Shown here: one piece after another, positions 51,958 to 63,510 of the stretch | Layout: the number at the start of each line of letters is the position of its first letter | Position numbering within the stretch: the first letter of the stretch is position 1 | NCBI GenBank assembly: GCA_030710605.1 | Contig: CP092876.1 | Span: forward strand, 65,472,115 to 65,536,114 | DNA length: 64,000 bases | Source: Cordylochernes scorpioides | Taxonomy: Eukaryota > Arthropoda > Arachnida > Pseudoscorpiones > Chernetidae | Reading direction: 5' to 3' | Translations under genes and position numbers: made by a program | The notes under the pieces: generated by a model | Seen by the model: only the letters and a program-made list of their open reading frames with translations | Databases searched by the model: none | What the model was told of the DNA's origin: nothing

Positions 51958-54400
51958 TTATTTTGTCTTCTGCTTTCGAGCGAGTAGGTCTAGAACACAT
52001 TCTCTCTGAATTTTCTCATTGTTGGTGGATGAAACAGCACCAGTGATTATTTTGGCCGCTTTTGCTTGAACACTGTCTAGTCTTACTTTTAGTGATGAGC
52101 TTGAGGGAGCCCAGACCGGTGTTGCATATTCCATTATCGGCCTTATTAAGGTGGTATATGTTGTTCTGAGATTTCTGGGTTTTGCTCCCCAATTTGTTCC
52201 ACATAGCCTTCTCAGAATGTTTAGTTTTCTGATAGCTCTATTTGAGGTGCTAATTATGTGTTCTGAAAATTTCAATTCCTCATCAATAATAATTAAAATA
52301 ATTTTGTTGACATCTTGTCAATACATGCACAGTCTGCACTATTAAAAAAATATAATATGCATTATATACAATATGTACAATGAATATGGCGCCTCTGCCA
52401 GTGCTGCAGAGTTTGGTGGAGAATCGCCAGTGGGTCTCCAGCGACACCACGCATTTTGCGATCTACGATGAATACGTAGATCGCGTACTTCGCCGCTTAG
52501 GAGATGGTGATGGCGTGGTCCTCGAGACCAACTTGAAAGATCCAGGACGGCAATATCACACCTAGGTATTATGGATTTCTAATTTTATCAATTATTTGTT
52601 TGTTTATGCTTATTTTGTGGTTATATTTATGCCTTTTTCCCTGTGAGTGGAGAAGGCGCATAGGTTTGGTTTTATTGGGTTTATGGTCATTTGGAGTTCC
52701 ATTACCCACTTCTCCAGTCCTCTCATTGATGTGTTCAGTATTTTTTACGATTTTTCTATGCTTCTACTTGTGTGCCATATGGCTATATCATCTGCATAAC
52801 AGGCAACCTTTGTGTCTTCAGTGAGGTAAGGATGGATGTCGTTAATATATAGCAGATAGAGTAGAGGACTGAGCACAGATCCTTGAGGTACACCAGCCCA
52901 TGTTCTTTCTTCCTTGGAAAATTCTCCATTGACCTGAACTTTTAACCTTCTTCCCCTTAAGAAGTCTGCAATCCAGATTAAGGTTGTTCTCTTACTCCGA
53001 TGTTGTGCAGCTTTTCACGTAATTTCTCCCTCCACACTCGATCAAAAGCTGAGGTCATATCAAGGAATATGGCCGTTGTCTTTGGCAGTTTTCCTGGAAA
53101 GAATCTATTATTGATTGACTGAAGTAGAACAATTGATCAGTTGTACAGTATCTGGATCTATAGAGAGTTTGGTAGAAGTTTATTTTATTATTGTTAGTGA
53201 GCCAGACTATGAGCCTAGAGTGGATAATTTGTTCTGGTATTTTACAAAGTATGCTGGTGAGAGCAATTGCCCATAGTTCTTGTATTCCTTGGCATCTTTG
53301 TTTGGCTTCAGTATTTGAAATACAATTGATATCTTCCAATTCTTTGGTAGTTTACCAGTTTGCCATGAAATGTTCAGTATTCGTAGGAGTTGATAATTAG
53401 CTTTGTGTTCAAAGTGTTTAATCATTTGACCAAAGATTAGATTATCTCTTGGTGACCTCTTGGATTTTTTTATTGATAAGTTTAGCTCATTCAGTGTGAA
53501 GTCTTTCGAGAAAATATCTTGTTGATGGAAGTTTCTTGCTTGTTTAACTAACTGGTTTATATTATTTTTAGAGTCCTGTCTTCATTCGTATAGTTGAGTA
53601 TGGAAGTGCTTGAAAGATATTCAGCAATTATGTCAGCCATCTGTTTGTTCTCGTTCTCGCTGTTCTATTCATATCGGTTAGAGTATTGGAGTATTGGTGT
53701 TGGTTTTGATTGTTCTCTAACACTCTAATCATATTCCAGTGTTGGCTATCCTTTCTTGGATCCATTTTCTCGCAGAATTCTGCCATTTTTCTTGTTTGCA
53801 TATTCAAATTTATTGTTCTATTTTGTGACTAATTTAAATGAGTTCCTTTCTGTTTTCTTCTGTTTTATTTGTTTTAAGAAGTTCATTTATATTGTCTCTC
53901 TCTCTGAAATCATTGCCTCGATGTTGTGGTCCTTCCAGTAAGGTATCCACAGGTCTTTACGTCTACCTCTAGGTATCGATGCTTTTACAGCTTTTGAAAT
54001 GTTCGAAGAGAATTTTTTCAAGTTTTTGTCAAGCGTTCTGTAATTCAATTTTCGTTGCACAGTTCTTCAAGCTTTTCTGTGAATTTTTTTTCAAGTCGGC
54101 TTTCCTAAAGTTCCATGTTCTTTTATTCTAATGGACATTCTTAATTTTGAAGTTTAGGGTTGTTAAAATTGGTCTGTGGTCACTGATTGCACCTCTCAGG
54201 ATTTTCCATTGTGTTGTGGGTGCGATGTTGTAATTTATCGCTGTGATGTCTATTGCGGATTCTGTGCCTGTGGACTTAGATAGGTAGGTGTTCTCTTTTG
54301 TTATCCTGGACAGGTGATCCCCAAATTGAACTTTTGGCGTTAAATTCGCCGAGTATGATTGTGATATCCGAAGACGCTTCACTTAATGTCTTTATTGTGT
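51958..54400 (-). pseudogene. LINE-A copy 4: endonuclease to RT C-terminus
   Basis: Reading from 54400 down: endonuclease end (ITIILGEFNAKSSIWG near 54340, SDHRPILTTLNF near 54170); RT with NYGQLLSPAYFVKYQNKL (degraded), a palm region, and YADDIAIWHTS near 52790; then the block MKFSEHIISTSNRAIRKL, LRRLCGTNWGAKP and RPIMEYATPVWAPSS (52275-51958). It breaks at 51957 into LINE-C. A 262-bp foreign piece interrupts it at 52289-52550. Otherwise matches copy 1 closely. Confidence 0.8.
52289..52550 (+). other. 262-bp GC-rich insertion in LINE-A
   Basis: LINE-A copy 1 is continuous at this point, but here it is split, and caata lies at both edges (52284-52288 and 52551-52555), a likely 5-bp target duplication. 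The inserted piece has an AT-rich left part and a GC-rich right part. The right part has a frame MNMAPLPVLQSLVENRQW, which continues with ending residues LRRLGDGDGVVLETNL. I recognise no family. It has no TG...CA ends. Confidence 0.45.
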
Positions 54401-55105
54401 GTACCCATACAAAATTCAAAGATTTCACGAGCTGAAAGTTGGCGATTCTGAGATGCGTCAAGAAATCGCTGCATGGGTTTTCCGGTAAATTGATATTGAT
54501 GAAAACTGGCTGTCGAATGTTCTGTGGACAGATGATGATCACTTTTCTCTAAACGGAGAATTTAACATTCAAAACAGCCGCATTTGGGAAACAGAAAACC
54601 CTAAGATTTTTACAGAAATGCCACTTTACCAGCCTAGAGTTACAGTTTTGTGTGGGTTCACTTCTTTTATTATTGGGCCATTTTTCTTTGAAAAATCAAT
54701 GGAAGAACTTTTAAAACCGTTTTTGTAACTGATGAACGTTATGTTCAACTTTTGAGAGAAAAGGGTATTCTCATATTGCAGGGCAAAAGCCCTAAGCGAA
54801 ATAACATTCATGAAAGATGGAGGGCTCCTCATATCTCCCGAGGTGCCAAACAATTGCTGAAGGATACGTTCGGTGAAAATCGTGTGATAAGTCGCCACTT
54901 TATATACCAGTGGCCTACAAGATCACCAGATTTGACGCCTTGCGATTTTTGTTTATGGGGGTACATTAAATCGTGTGTTTATCGATGCTGGCCTACCACA
55001 TTGGCCATGTTGAAGGCTTCTATCAGATGGCAGGTTTTATCAATTTCAACAGATATGTTATTTAATGCTGTCCATTCTGTCATTTATCTCAGCAGGCGGT
55101 GATTG
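54401..55105 (+). pseudogene. Mobile-element transposase relic (DDE type)
   Basis: Frame pieces: FHELKVGDSEMRQEIAAWV; LSNVLWTDDDHFSLNG with FNIQNSRIWETENP; FTEMPLYQPRVTVLCGF with GPFFFEKS; then 54880-55105 with YQWPTRSPDLTPCDFCLWG and AMLKASI. The WTDD and SPDLTPCDF blocks are the second and third acidic regions seen in arthropod mariner/Tc-like DDE transposases. No TIRs found. Frameshifts and a stop make it inactive. Confidence 0.75.
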
Positions 55106-55870
55106 AGAATGAAGGGTGACACATTGAGCAAGGATTGTGACCTAATACAAGAGAGAAGGCAGTACCTCATGTGTTATATAAGCCGCCATGTATTATATTA
55201 TCTACCAATATTTTGCAGCTCTTTGTGTTGGGATATGGGGATAATAAATGCTGTCCTCACATCTTGACTCTTTTTTTTTGTGTACAGTAATATTTTGTTT
55301 GTCATTTGCTCACATATTATGTCGTGCAAACCACAGTGTTATAACTTCTCGAATAACACTGGTACACACCATTTCCCCCCTTATGTTTAGTTTTCGCTTT
55401 TCGCTCATTAGAAGAAATAGCATAAGGAATATTTTCTGTACACCAATAACTTTAGAAATTTTGTGAAAAAAAAAATAATACAAAATGATTTTACTACCAC
55501 GTTTTTCAACGCAAAAGGTCGATTTAAAAATTATTTTTATTTGATGGGACACATTTTTTAAAATTGTGTACAGTATAATAAACAATGATAACATTTGACA
55601 AGCCCATAGGATATTTGGAATAAAGTACGACAAATATATTTTGTCACTCCCCTATATATTTCATTTGTTGGATCATGACAAATATCCCGTTAAATAGTCA
55701 AGGGTCGCGAATCAAGTAAGAAACTACACATTTCTTATAGCAAGAAATCCTATTAATAGTGCCATCATAATTTTTGGTACTTTATTAACATTTCAAAATT
55801 CGTGTATTGATATCAGCAGTGTTTTTCAAACATTCAATCTATTTCACAAAACCCCATATAAAATATAAAT
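55106..55870. other. Unassigned stretch
   Basis: Short frames on both strands without a motif. Could be transposon noncoding DNA. Confidence 0.35.
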
Positions 55871-55872
55871 AT

Positions 55873-56272
55873 TTTTGCTACATGTTTTAATTTGCATTTA
55901 CCTATTTTACATATCTCTGATTGTATTTGAAAATCGTTAACCAATTCTTCCTAATTTTGGCGAAGTGGTGTTTTATTAATTTGTTATTTGATATTATTAG
56001 GGTTCTTTCCTGGTATTCAAAAAGGAAAAATACGTGTCGATCAGTTATATTTTTCAATTTATCAAACAATTTGGCCGCTGAATCTCTGATTCTGGTAGAG
56101 CGCCATCTGGCGAATAAAATTGTAACTAAAATCAATTTCGAATTTTTCATTATTTATATAAAAAATCCCATTGCATCCTGGATACAATGGTGTTTACAGC
56201 ATTGCTCTAGCGCAAATATTCGCGGAGTTATCAATTTTTAAAATAGTGCGGGACTTTTGGATCACCCTGTAC
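55873..56272 (-). repeat. M400 repeat, copy 3 (stand-alone)
   Basis: Full block from ttgctacatgttttaatttg to gcgggacttttggatcaccctg. It lacks the LINE-A-linked flank present at the other two copies, so it marks the true extent of M400 as about 400 bp. Confidence 0.75.
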
Positions 56273-56274
56273 AA

Positions 56275-56630
56275 TTAATATGTGTATATAGAAAATAAGA
56301 AAAATAAATCTTAGAATTACACGGTGTAAAATACAGGTGAATGGCCCAATCAATGAACGGGTCTACAATCACAACCATTTCTAAGTCTTATTGAGGCTTA
56401 CTTTATAGTGAATCTCTCTCTAAAAATAATAATTGTAGTTTTATATAATCACATCTATTCTGACATTTACATAAGTAATATATTATAGTATAATTTCCTA
56501 TTTTTCATCATATAGATTCGTTTGAAAAAAAATCAAGGAAAATGTAAATTATTTGATGTCGCTTGTCTTCTAGTTGTTTAAGTAGTCAGAGACAATTTCT
56601 GTCACACTTAGTTATCTCGTGTGTTTTCAA
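56275..56630. other. Unassigned AT-rich stretch
   Basis: The segment 56570-56660 (ttatctcgtgtg, tcaataaaggtcactgt) recurs at 33460-33500 and, inverted, at 57955-58015, an unclassified small repeat. Confidence 0.4.
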
Positions 56631-56639
56631 TAAAGGTCA

Positions 56640-57215
56640 CTGTGTATCAATTATCTTTCAGAGTTATTGTCTGAATCCCGATATACATGCTAAAATGTAC
56701 AACTTCCTTAAATTTTGTGCATGAGTGTATGGTTTTGGACTTCAACCCAAACAGTTTCTAATGTGAGGCCACCTCTAGGAGAGACCTGGTTTAACCATGT
56801 TGTAGGCGGTCTCTCATGGGAGACTCTACTCAATATTAAACCCCGATTCATTTGTTTCTGCTCAAGACAATGTTACACTTAGAGAATCCTGTTTATACCC
56901 ATCAAACATGAAGCAACAATTTTTCTGACAAAATAAAAATATATATTAGTCTAGTACTTAATCAATTAACCGCTCAATTATCAATTTTAGATATTTTGTT
57001 GTCTTTCTTTCATACTGATACTCAGAATCAATTCTCGAAAAGGTATTCTAAACAAACAATGTGGACATCAGCTGTGAGGAAAGGAGAGAGATTGAAACTG
57101 ACTTATAACAATGTCCATATAAGATTATATAAAGAGAGAGAGAGATAGAAATACGAATAATTATAAATTTATAAACATGTTTCTAGCATTGCTCTTCCTC
57201 AAGGAACAAATACAC
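56640..57215 (-). repeat. Long inverted repeat, partner of 36073-36645
   Basis: Same blocks as 36073-36645 in reverse order and orientation, ending at the PLE-like tail (attgctcttcctcaaggaac). Confidence 0.75.
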
Positions 57216-57745
57216 TCTTGGATAAAACTTAAGGAAGTTGTACCTTTTAGCATGTATATCGGGATTGAGACAATAACTCTGAAAGAAACACTCATGGACA
57301 AAACTTAAGGAAGTTGTACCTTTTAGCATGTATATCGGGATTGAGACAATAACTCTGAAGGATACACTCTCATGGACAAAACTTAAGGAAGTTTTACCTT
57401 TTAGCATGTATATCGGGATTCAGACAATAATTCTGAAAGATACACTCATGGACAAAACTTAAGGAAGTTTTACCTTTTAGCATGTATATCGGGATTCAGA
57501 CAATAATTCTGAAAGTTACACTCATGGACAAAACTTAAGGAAGTTGTACCTTTTAGCATGTATATCGGGATTGAGACAATAACTCTGAATGATTCACTCA
57601 TGGACAAAACTTAAGGAAGTTGTACCTTTTAGCATATATATCGGGATTCAGACAATAACTCTGAAAGATACACTCATGGACAAAACTTCAGGAAGTTGTA
57701 CCTTTTACCATCTATATCGGGATTCAGACAATTACTCTGAAAGAT
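57212..57745 (+). repeat. 76-bp satellite, seven units
   Basis: Units begin at 57212, 57288, 57364, 57442, 57518, 57594 and 57670 (acactcatggacaaaactt). Each contains aaggaagttgtacctttta, gcatgtatatcggg and cagacaataactctgaa. One unit has a 2-bp insertion. The unit start resembles a Tc1-type terminus (cactcatggacaaa). Confidence 0.85.
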
Positions 57746-58049
57746 ATTGTCACTAAATTAGTTCATCTAAATCAAATGTGGATCAAATGTCTCTATTAAT
57801 AGGTATTTAAATAATTTTATGTTTAATGTTATATAATGAAAGTATGTAAATTCTCTGATTTTCACTCTTTGTTTCTAGTTTTGTTGTGAGGAAAACATCG
57901 CTCACAAAGTTTATCAATTGATTAATATAACTCTAATTTGATATCGCTACAATATTACAGTGATCTTTATTGAAGACACACGAGATAAGTAAGTTCGAAC
58001 AAAATAGTCTCTGTCTACTTAAAAAAAATAATAGACGACAACATTTTCC

Positions 58050-58910
58050 CTTTATGTTTTTCTATAAGTTTATAATTGAATAAATATTTGAGGTGAAAAA
58101 AATGTTTTATTAAAATATAAGTTACTTTCATTAAAACGTGGAATGATATAAATTTGTAAGTATATTTGACGATATAGAGAGACCAAAAAACGGAGCACGT
58201 GTTTATATACGTGAACAATAAGCGATAAAACCCAAAGTATTCTTTTCCAGAAATATTTGTATATTCTCATAGTGTATTATCTTTTGTATGGTTTCTGCAT
58301 GTTGTCAGTGATTTCCTGATGCCAATAAAAATTCTGTATTGGGCATTCGTTTCTATGTAAAATTTCAAATTCCAGTTACAGCGTTCCGTATCCTAAGACT
58401 AAAACCTTATTACAAGAGGATTGAAAGGGGCGGTCATTCACGTGTACGTGACAACCTCTTGAGAAGGGGAAGTGTTGCATCATGTTTGATGTCCACTCTA
58501 TTTATTCAAAATAATCTCTTAAATTTTTTTATTAATATTAACAGCGATTAAGTAATATTGATTCACACTCCTTCTACAACTTGAATTTGTTAACTTTTTC
58601 ATTGTTTGCATTTAGGAAGATAGAGTAACAGAGAGGTCACAAGGCTTATACACAAGACTATACTTACTAGAATACTAGCCGGTTCTACCAACGGGCCTAG
58701 AATGACAGCCAGTTCTAAAGCTATTATGATCTAATGTTCATAGATGGGAGAACTGATCAACAAGAATTTTCCATGAGTATATAATTGGATTCAAAAATTC
58801 AGATCAAAAAATAAAAGTTGTATAAAATATTTATTCAAAACATTTTATAGTATCAGTATTTAAAATCTAGTTCTCTCTCTAAAATTGAATGCAATACAAA
58901 ATATAAATAA
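58050..58910 (+). repeat. Direct repeat about 860 bp, left copy
   Basis: From gttttctataagtttataat to about aatgcaata; recurs at 62430-63290 with a modest number of differences. Internal landmarks: gcattcgtttctatgtaaaa, cattcacgtgtacgtgacaa, gaagtgttgca. No recognised protein. Confidence 0.75.
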
Positions 58911-58929
58911 AGATGATCAAGTTGAGCTA

Positions 58930-61900
58930 TTTACAATGAGTTATATTCTAAAGAAAATTATTAATTATTTACATTGATGTAAATCAAGTCGCATAGTAGT
59001 GTAGTTCTTCAAGCTGCATGAAACTGTCTATTTATAATAAAAAGTCTGTAGAACCTATTAAATTTCGTATATCTTTCCCTATTATAAACTATTTGACCCA
59101 GATAGGTTATTTCCATCTTGCTCTGCTGTCTTAGGTTTGACACCAGTGGGCATGAGTTCAGAATGTGTCGGGGGTTTCTTCTTCCGCTCCACAAGAGCAT
59201 CTGGGCAAATCTATATTTCTAATTCTGAAGAGATATGATTTGAAGTTACCATGACCCGTAAAGAATTGAACATTGTAGAAGTTTGGTTTGACAAATTATG
59301 GTATTTTTGAGAGGTGAAAAAACGTTTGAAATTATTGTTTGATTCTTCATAGTATTCCTGTAATTCTCTTTCATTATAGTTAGCAATTTCTTTTATGCTT
59401 GATAAATTAAACCTATTGTAGCCTTTTTCATTTTCAATATGTTGGATTCTATGTAATCTGTGAGTTTTGGTATTTGTGTTAGTATATTTGTAGTTTGACG
59501 ATGTTGTGGTATAGGCCTGTATGCAGTGTTTTAGAATAGTATACTGCAGGGAATTTAGTTTGTCTTTGGCTTTCTTGCTTATAAATGGATATTGTTTGAC
59601 CATATGTTATTGTGCTTTGGAATATTGACTTGTATAAAGTTAATTTTCGTCTGCATTCTAGACCCCATGCTTTCTTTATTAAACTGAGTAGGTATTCGCT
59701 AGTTCTAGTAGTTTTGTCGACGATTTAATTAATGTGTGGAATGAAGTCCAGCTTGTTCCTGCTTCGATGATTTTTCAAGGTCAATCCCAAGATCTTAAGG
59801 GTTTCGAAAGTTATAGCTATATTGTTATTAAGGGATTTTGTATCATTTTTGCAATTATATAAATATAATATTTTCGTTTTGTCCTTTGATATCTGTAATT
59901 TACTTTTTTCACAATAGGTATTAATTTTACTAAGTACATTGTTAATTGTTGCCTTTAGTTCGTCATGGCTTTTGTTCCAGCATATTATAGTTAAGTCGTC
60001 AGCATAGCCAACTGTTTCACTGTTATCATCTAGATTGGTGTTTAAAATTTTTCAATCAGTATGTTCCATAATGTGGGAGATAGTGGTTGTGAACATGAGG
60101 AAGAATATCTCAAATTCACTGTTCTGTTGTTACAGAATGATTGTATTATTTTAATAATCGAAGCGTGAATATTGTCTTCATCCAGTCTCTTTATCACTTT
60201 TGGCCACCAGGCATTGTCAAAAGCTCCGCTTATATCAACTGCAATTATTGCTGTGTATTATTTTATTTTATGTTCGAGAGCTATTTTCACTTTTTCAGTT
60301 AATGCCGTGGTAGTTGATTGTGATTTTGTGAATCCATGTTGACGGTTGCTGAGTAGATTCGAATTTTCATAAAATGCAATGATTTTGTTATTAATAACCT
60401 TTTCGAATATTTCCGAAATGTAAGAGTTTAAGCATAATGGTCTATAGCTCTTAAAATTGTTAATATCAGATTTACCTGATTTTGGAATAATTAGTGCCTC
60501 TACATTTTTCCATTCATCAGGAATGTATCCTAGATTTAAGCACTTTTGGATTAGCTTTACCAAAATTGGAGCGATAAATTGCTTAGAGTATTTTATATAA
60601 TTGTTCGAAACATTATCTTTTCCTGGAGAATATTTAGGATTTAAATTATTAATTATATTATTTATTTCACTGATGGCGAATGTTATACCTGTGTGATTTA
60701 GAAGTCTAATTTCTTATATTTTTATGAGTATTTGTATCTTCTTCATTTTTGTCATCTGGAAATAAGTTGCCTAAAAGATCCGCAGCTCTTTTCAATAAAT
60801 CTAAGTTTTTGTTAGTATCTAAAATTTCCAAATGTCCCTTCCTATTCTGGTTACATTTCAGATTATTGTATTTTCGGTAAAGGTTTCCATATGGGTTTTT
60901 GGAGTTGTTTTCTTCTAAGTATAACCTCTAGGATTTTCTTTTGGCTCTGTTAATCTCATGATTATATTTGTTTCTAATAATTTTGAATATTTGTTTGATA
61001 TAATTGGGAGGAGATTTTTTGTTCTAAAATATAAATTTCTTAGATAATGAACATAATTTTTCATGAGCTCCAGCTCCGCATTCCACCATTTTACTGTGGC
61101 ATTCTTTATTGCCCTCTTCTCCTTTGGTTTTAGTGTAGAATAGGTTGATTCAATTATAATGTTGGAGAGTTCTTTTACAGTCTGATCGATCGTTGCCTTT
61201 AAAGTAGTAGCTTTTAAGTAGGTTTCAATATTTTTCTTTTCAGCTTCATTCACACTTTGAGTGAAACGTTCCCAATCTGCTAGTTTCTCAGTAAATTTCC
61301 AATTTGAATGATAAGTTATAGTAGAAATTTGGTCACTTGTATAGATATAAAATATTATTGCTCTATGATCTGAGATATGTGATAATTGATTTGTCCGCCA
61401 TCCTCTAATCGCTGTGATTGCTTGACTGTTAGATAGTGTAAGATCGATTATACTGGCATTGCGGTAGGTGCTAATTTTATTGTTATGTATTGTCAGGTTC
61501 ATGTCATTAATAATATGAATAAGTCGATGGCCGTTGTAATTTTTCCTAGAGTCGTACTATAGCGGTGCTCTAGCATTAAAATCGCCACATAATATCAATG
61601 GCGTACTTGTGTACGCGTTCACTGATTTTTTTATAGATGATTCGTGTTCGCTGTTCATTGAATTTGGGTAAATGTAAATATTTGATACTACAAATATCTT
61701 AGTTCTTGTGTATACAAGAATTGTTGTTGCAAATGAATTAGTGAATTCTGCGATCAAATTAGTCTGTAGACTATTGTTTTTAACGAATGCATATATATTT
61801 CGGCAATTAGCCATTTGATATTTTGTGGCAGGCCCTAGATATATTGCCTCTTCGTTTATTATATAAGGTTCCTGTAATAGGACTATATCTGCTTCTTTGA

Positions 61901-61975
61901 TTACATTGGATGCGCAAAGTTCACTCAAGCTTGTATTGCTTTTCCGTATATTCTGTTGAATAATTTTTTATCCTA
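58930..61975 (-). pseudogene. LINE-D (non-LTR element), heavily decayed
   Basis: Reading from 61975 down: endonuclease with ADIVLLQEPYIINEEAIYLG and PLILCGDFNARAPL (61557-61928); its second half with SIIDLTLSNSQAIT and LSHISDHRAIIF (60915-61502); RT with IPDEWKNVEALIIPKSGKSD, YRPLCLNSYISEIFEKVIN and RQHGFTKSQSTTTALTEKV (60258-60563); IIAVDISGAFDNAWWPKVI just below; the YADD box region degraded near 60000; then C-terminal fragments including SCPLVSNLRQQ near 59150. Many stops. Resembles R1/I-type LINEs without a visible RNase H. It lies between the two 860-bp direct repeats. Confidence 0.8.
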
Positions 61976-62029
61976 TCGATAGATTTAATTTGTGATGTCA
62001 TCTGTTATTAAATCTATATCAAGGACTCA

Positions 62030-62312
62030 TAAATTTTAACGATTTTATTTATTTATTGTTACAAAAGCACGAAGTCCAAAGGACTATTGTGCTGTGCTAG
62101 TATTATTTATATATATATGATTAATTATTTACACGATGGATTAGTATTGTTTTGTAAATTATTGTACAAATAGTTCTAAACTTAACAAAGTTCTCATAAG
62201 ATAGAGTATATACACAAAGAGAATTTGGTAATGTTTCAAAGTATCTACATACAATTTGATTAGTCAGAGGGCAAGATAAAAGAAGATGCTCTGGTGATTC
62301 AACATCTAAGCG
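62030..62312 (-). pseudogene. LINE 3' end fragment (LINE-E)
   Basis: The minus strand encodes SPEHLLLSCPLTNQIVCRYF, the zinc-binding tail of a non-LTR RT, then stops. It continues as a 3' UTR with tagtcctttggacttcgtgc and a TAAATAAATAA tail at 62037. Distinct from LINE-D because it carries a second C-terminal tail upstream of the LINE-D endonuclease. Confidence 0.6.
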
Positions 62313-62315
62313 ATA

Positions 62316-62354
62316 GATTTAACGATAGATGGCAATAAAATTTAATTTATTAAG
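62316..62354 (+). repeat. R368 3' end fragment
   Basis: ttaacgatagatggcaataa then aatttaatttatta matches the last 35 bp of R368. Confidence 0.6.
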
Positions 62355-62429
62355 GACTCAATAAGTTTCTGAAAATTTAGTTCACAATATCTTCTGAGCC
62401 TGTTGTGTAATCTGCTCGCTGAATCACCA

Positions 62430-63290
62430 CTTTCTTATGTTTTCTATAAGTTTATAATTGAATAAATATTTGAGGTTAAAAAAATGTTTTATTAAAATAT
62501 AAGTTACTTTCATTAAAACGTGGAATGATTTAAATTTGTAAGTATATTTGACGATATAGAGAGACCAAAAAACAGAGCACGTGTTTATATACGTGAACAT
62601 TAAGCGATAAAAACCAAAAGTATTATTTTCCAAAAATATTGTTGTATTCTCATAGTGCATTATCTTTTGTTTGGTTTCTGCGTGTTGTCGGCGATTTACT
62701 GACGCCAATAAAAAATCTGAAATGGGCATTCGTTTCTATGTAAAAATTCAAATTCCAGTTACAGCGTTCCGTATCCTAAGACTAAACCTTATTACAAGAG
62801 GATTGAAGGGGAGAGGTCATTCACGTGTACGTGACAACCTCTTGAGAAGGGGAAGTGTTGCAGCATGTTTGATGTTTCCTCTATTTATTCAAAATAATCC
62901 CTTAAATTTTTTATTAATATTAAAAGCGATTAATTAATATTGATTCACACTCCTTATACAACTTGAATTTGTTAACTTTTTTATTGTTTGTATTTAGGAA
63001 GATAGAATAACGGAGAGGTCACATGACTTCTACCCAAGACTATATATACTACAACACTAGCCGGTTCTACCAATGGGTCTTGAATGACAGCCAGTTCTAA
63101 AAAAAGGTATTCTATTCTAATTTTCATAAATGGGAGAACTGATCAACAAGATTTTTCCATGAGTATATAATTGGATAAAAAATTTTAGATTAAAAAAATA
63201 AATGGTGTAAAAATATTTATTTAGAAACATTTTATAGTATCAATATTTAAAAAATCTAGATCTAAAATTAAATGCAATAAAAAATATAAA
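62430..63290 (+). repeat. Direct repeat about 860 bp, right copy
   Basis: Second copy of 58050-58910. Small indels distinguish them, so the duplication is not recent. Confidence 0.75.
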
Positions 63291-63510
63291 GAAATATCGG
63301 AATTTTTATTTACATATATATATCTTTAGTTTATAATATAAATATACATGATTTTTGAAGATCACACACGCACATTTGTTTTCTTTGGAAAAATATATGT
63401 GAGAAGATATAATAATTTAAACAGAAAAAAAATATTTATTTGCCAGATTATTTTTTTCAATTTTTCAGATTGGTTCAAAGATATAGGTAAGATATAGATA
63501 AAGATATAAC

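Noticed and set aside
55902..56241. ORFs of 80-105 codons in M400 copies
   Set aside because: The frame is broken in at least one copy and has no motif; MITE-like noncoding DNA is simpler.
57183..57407. 74-codon ORF in the 76-bp satellite
   Set aside because: Low-complexity translation of a tandem repeat.
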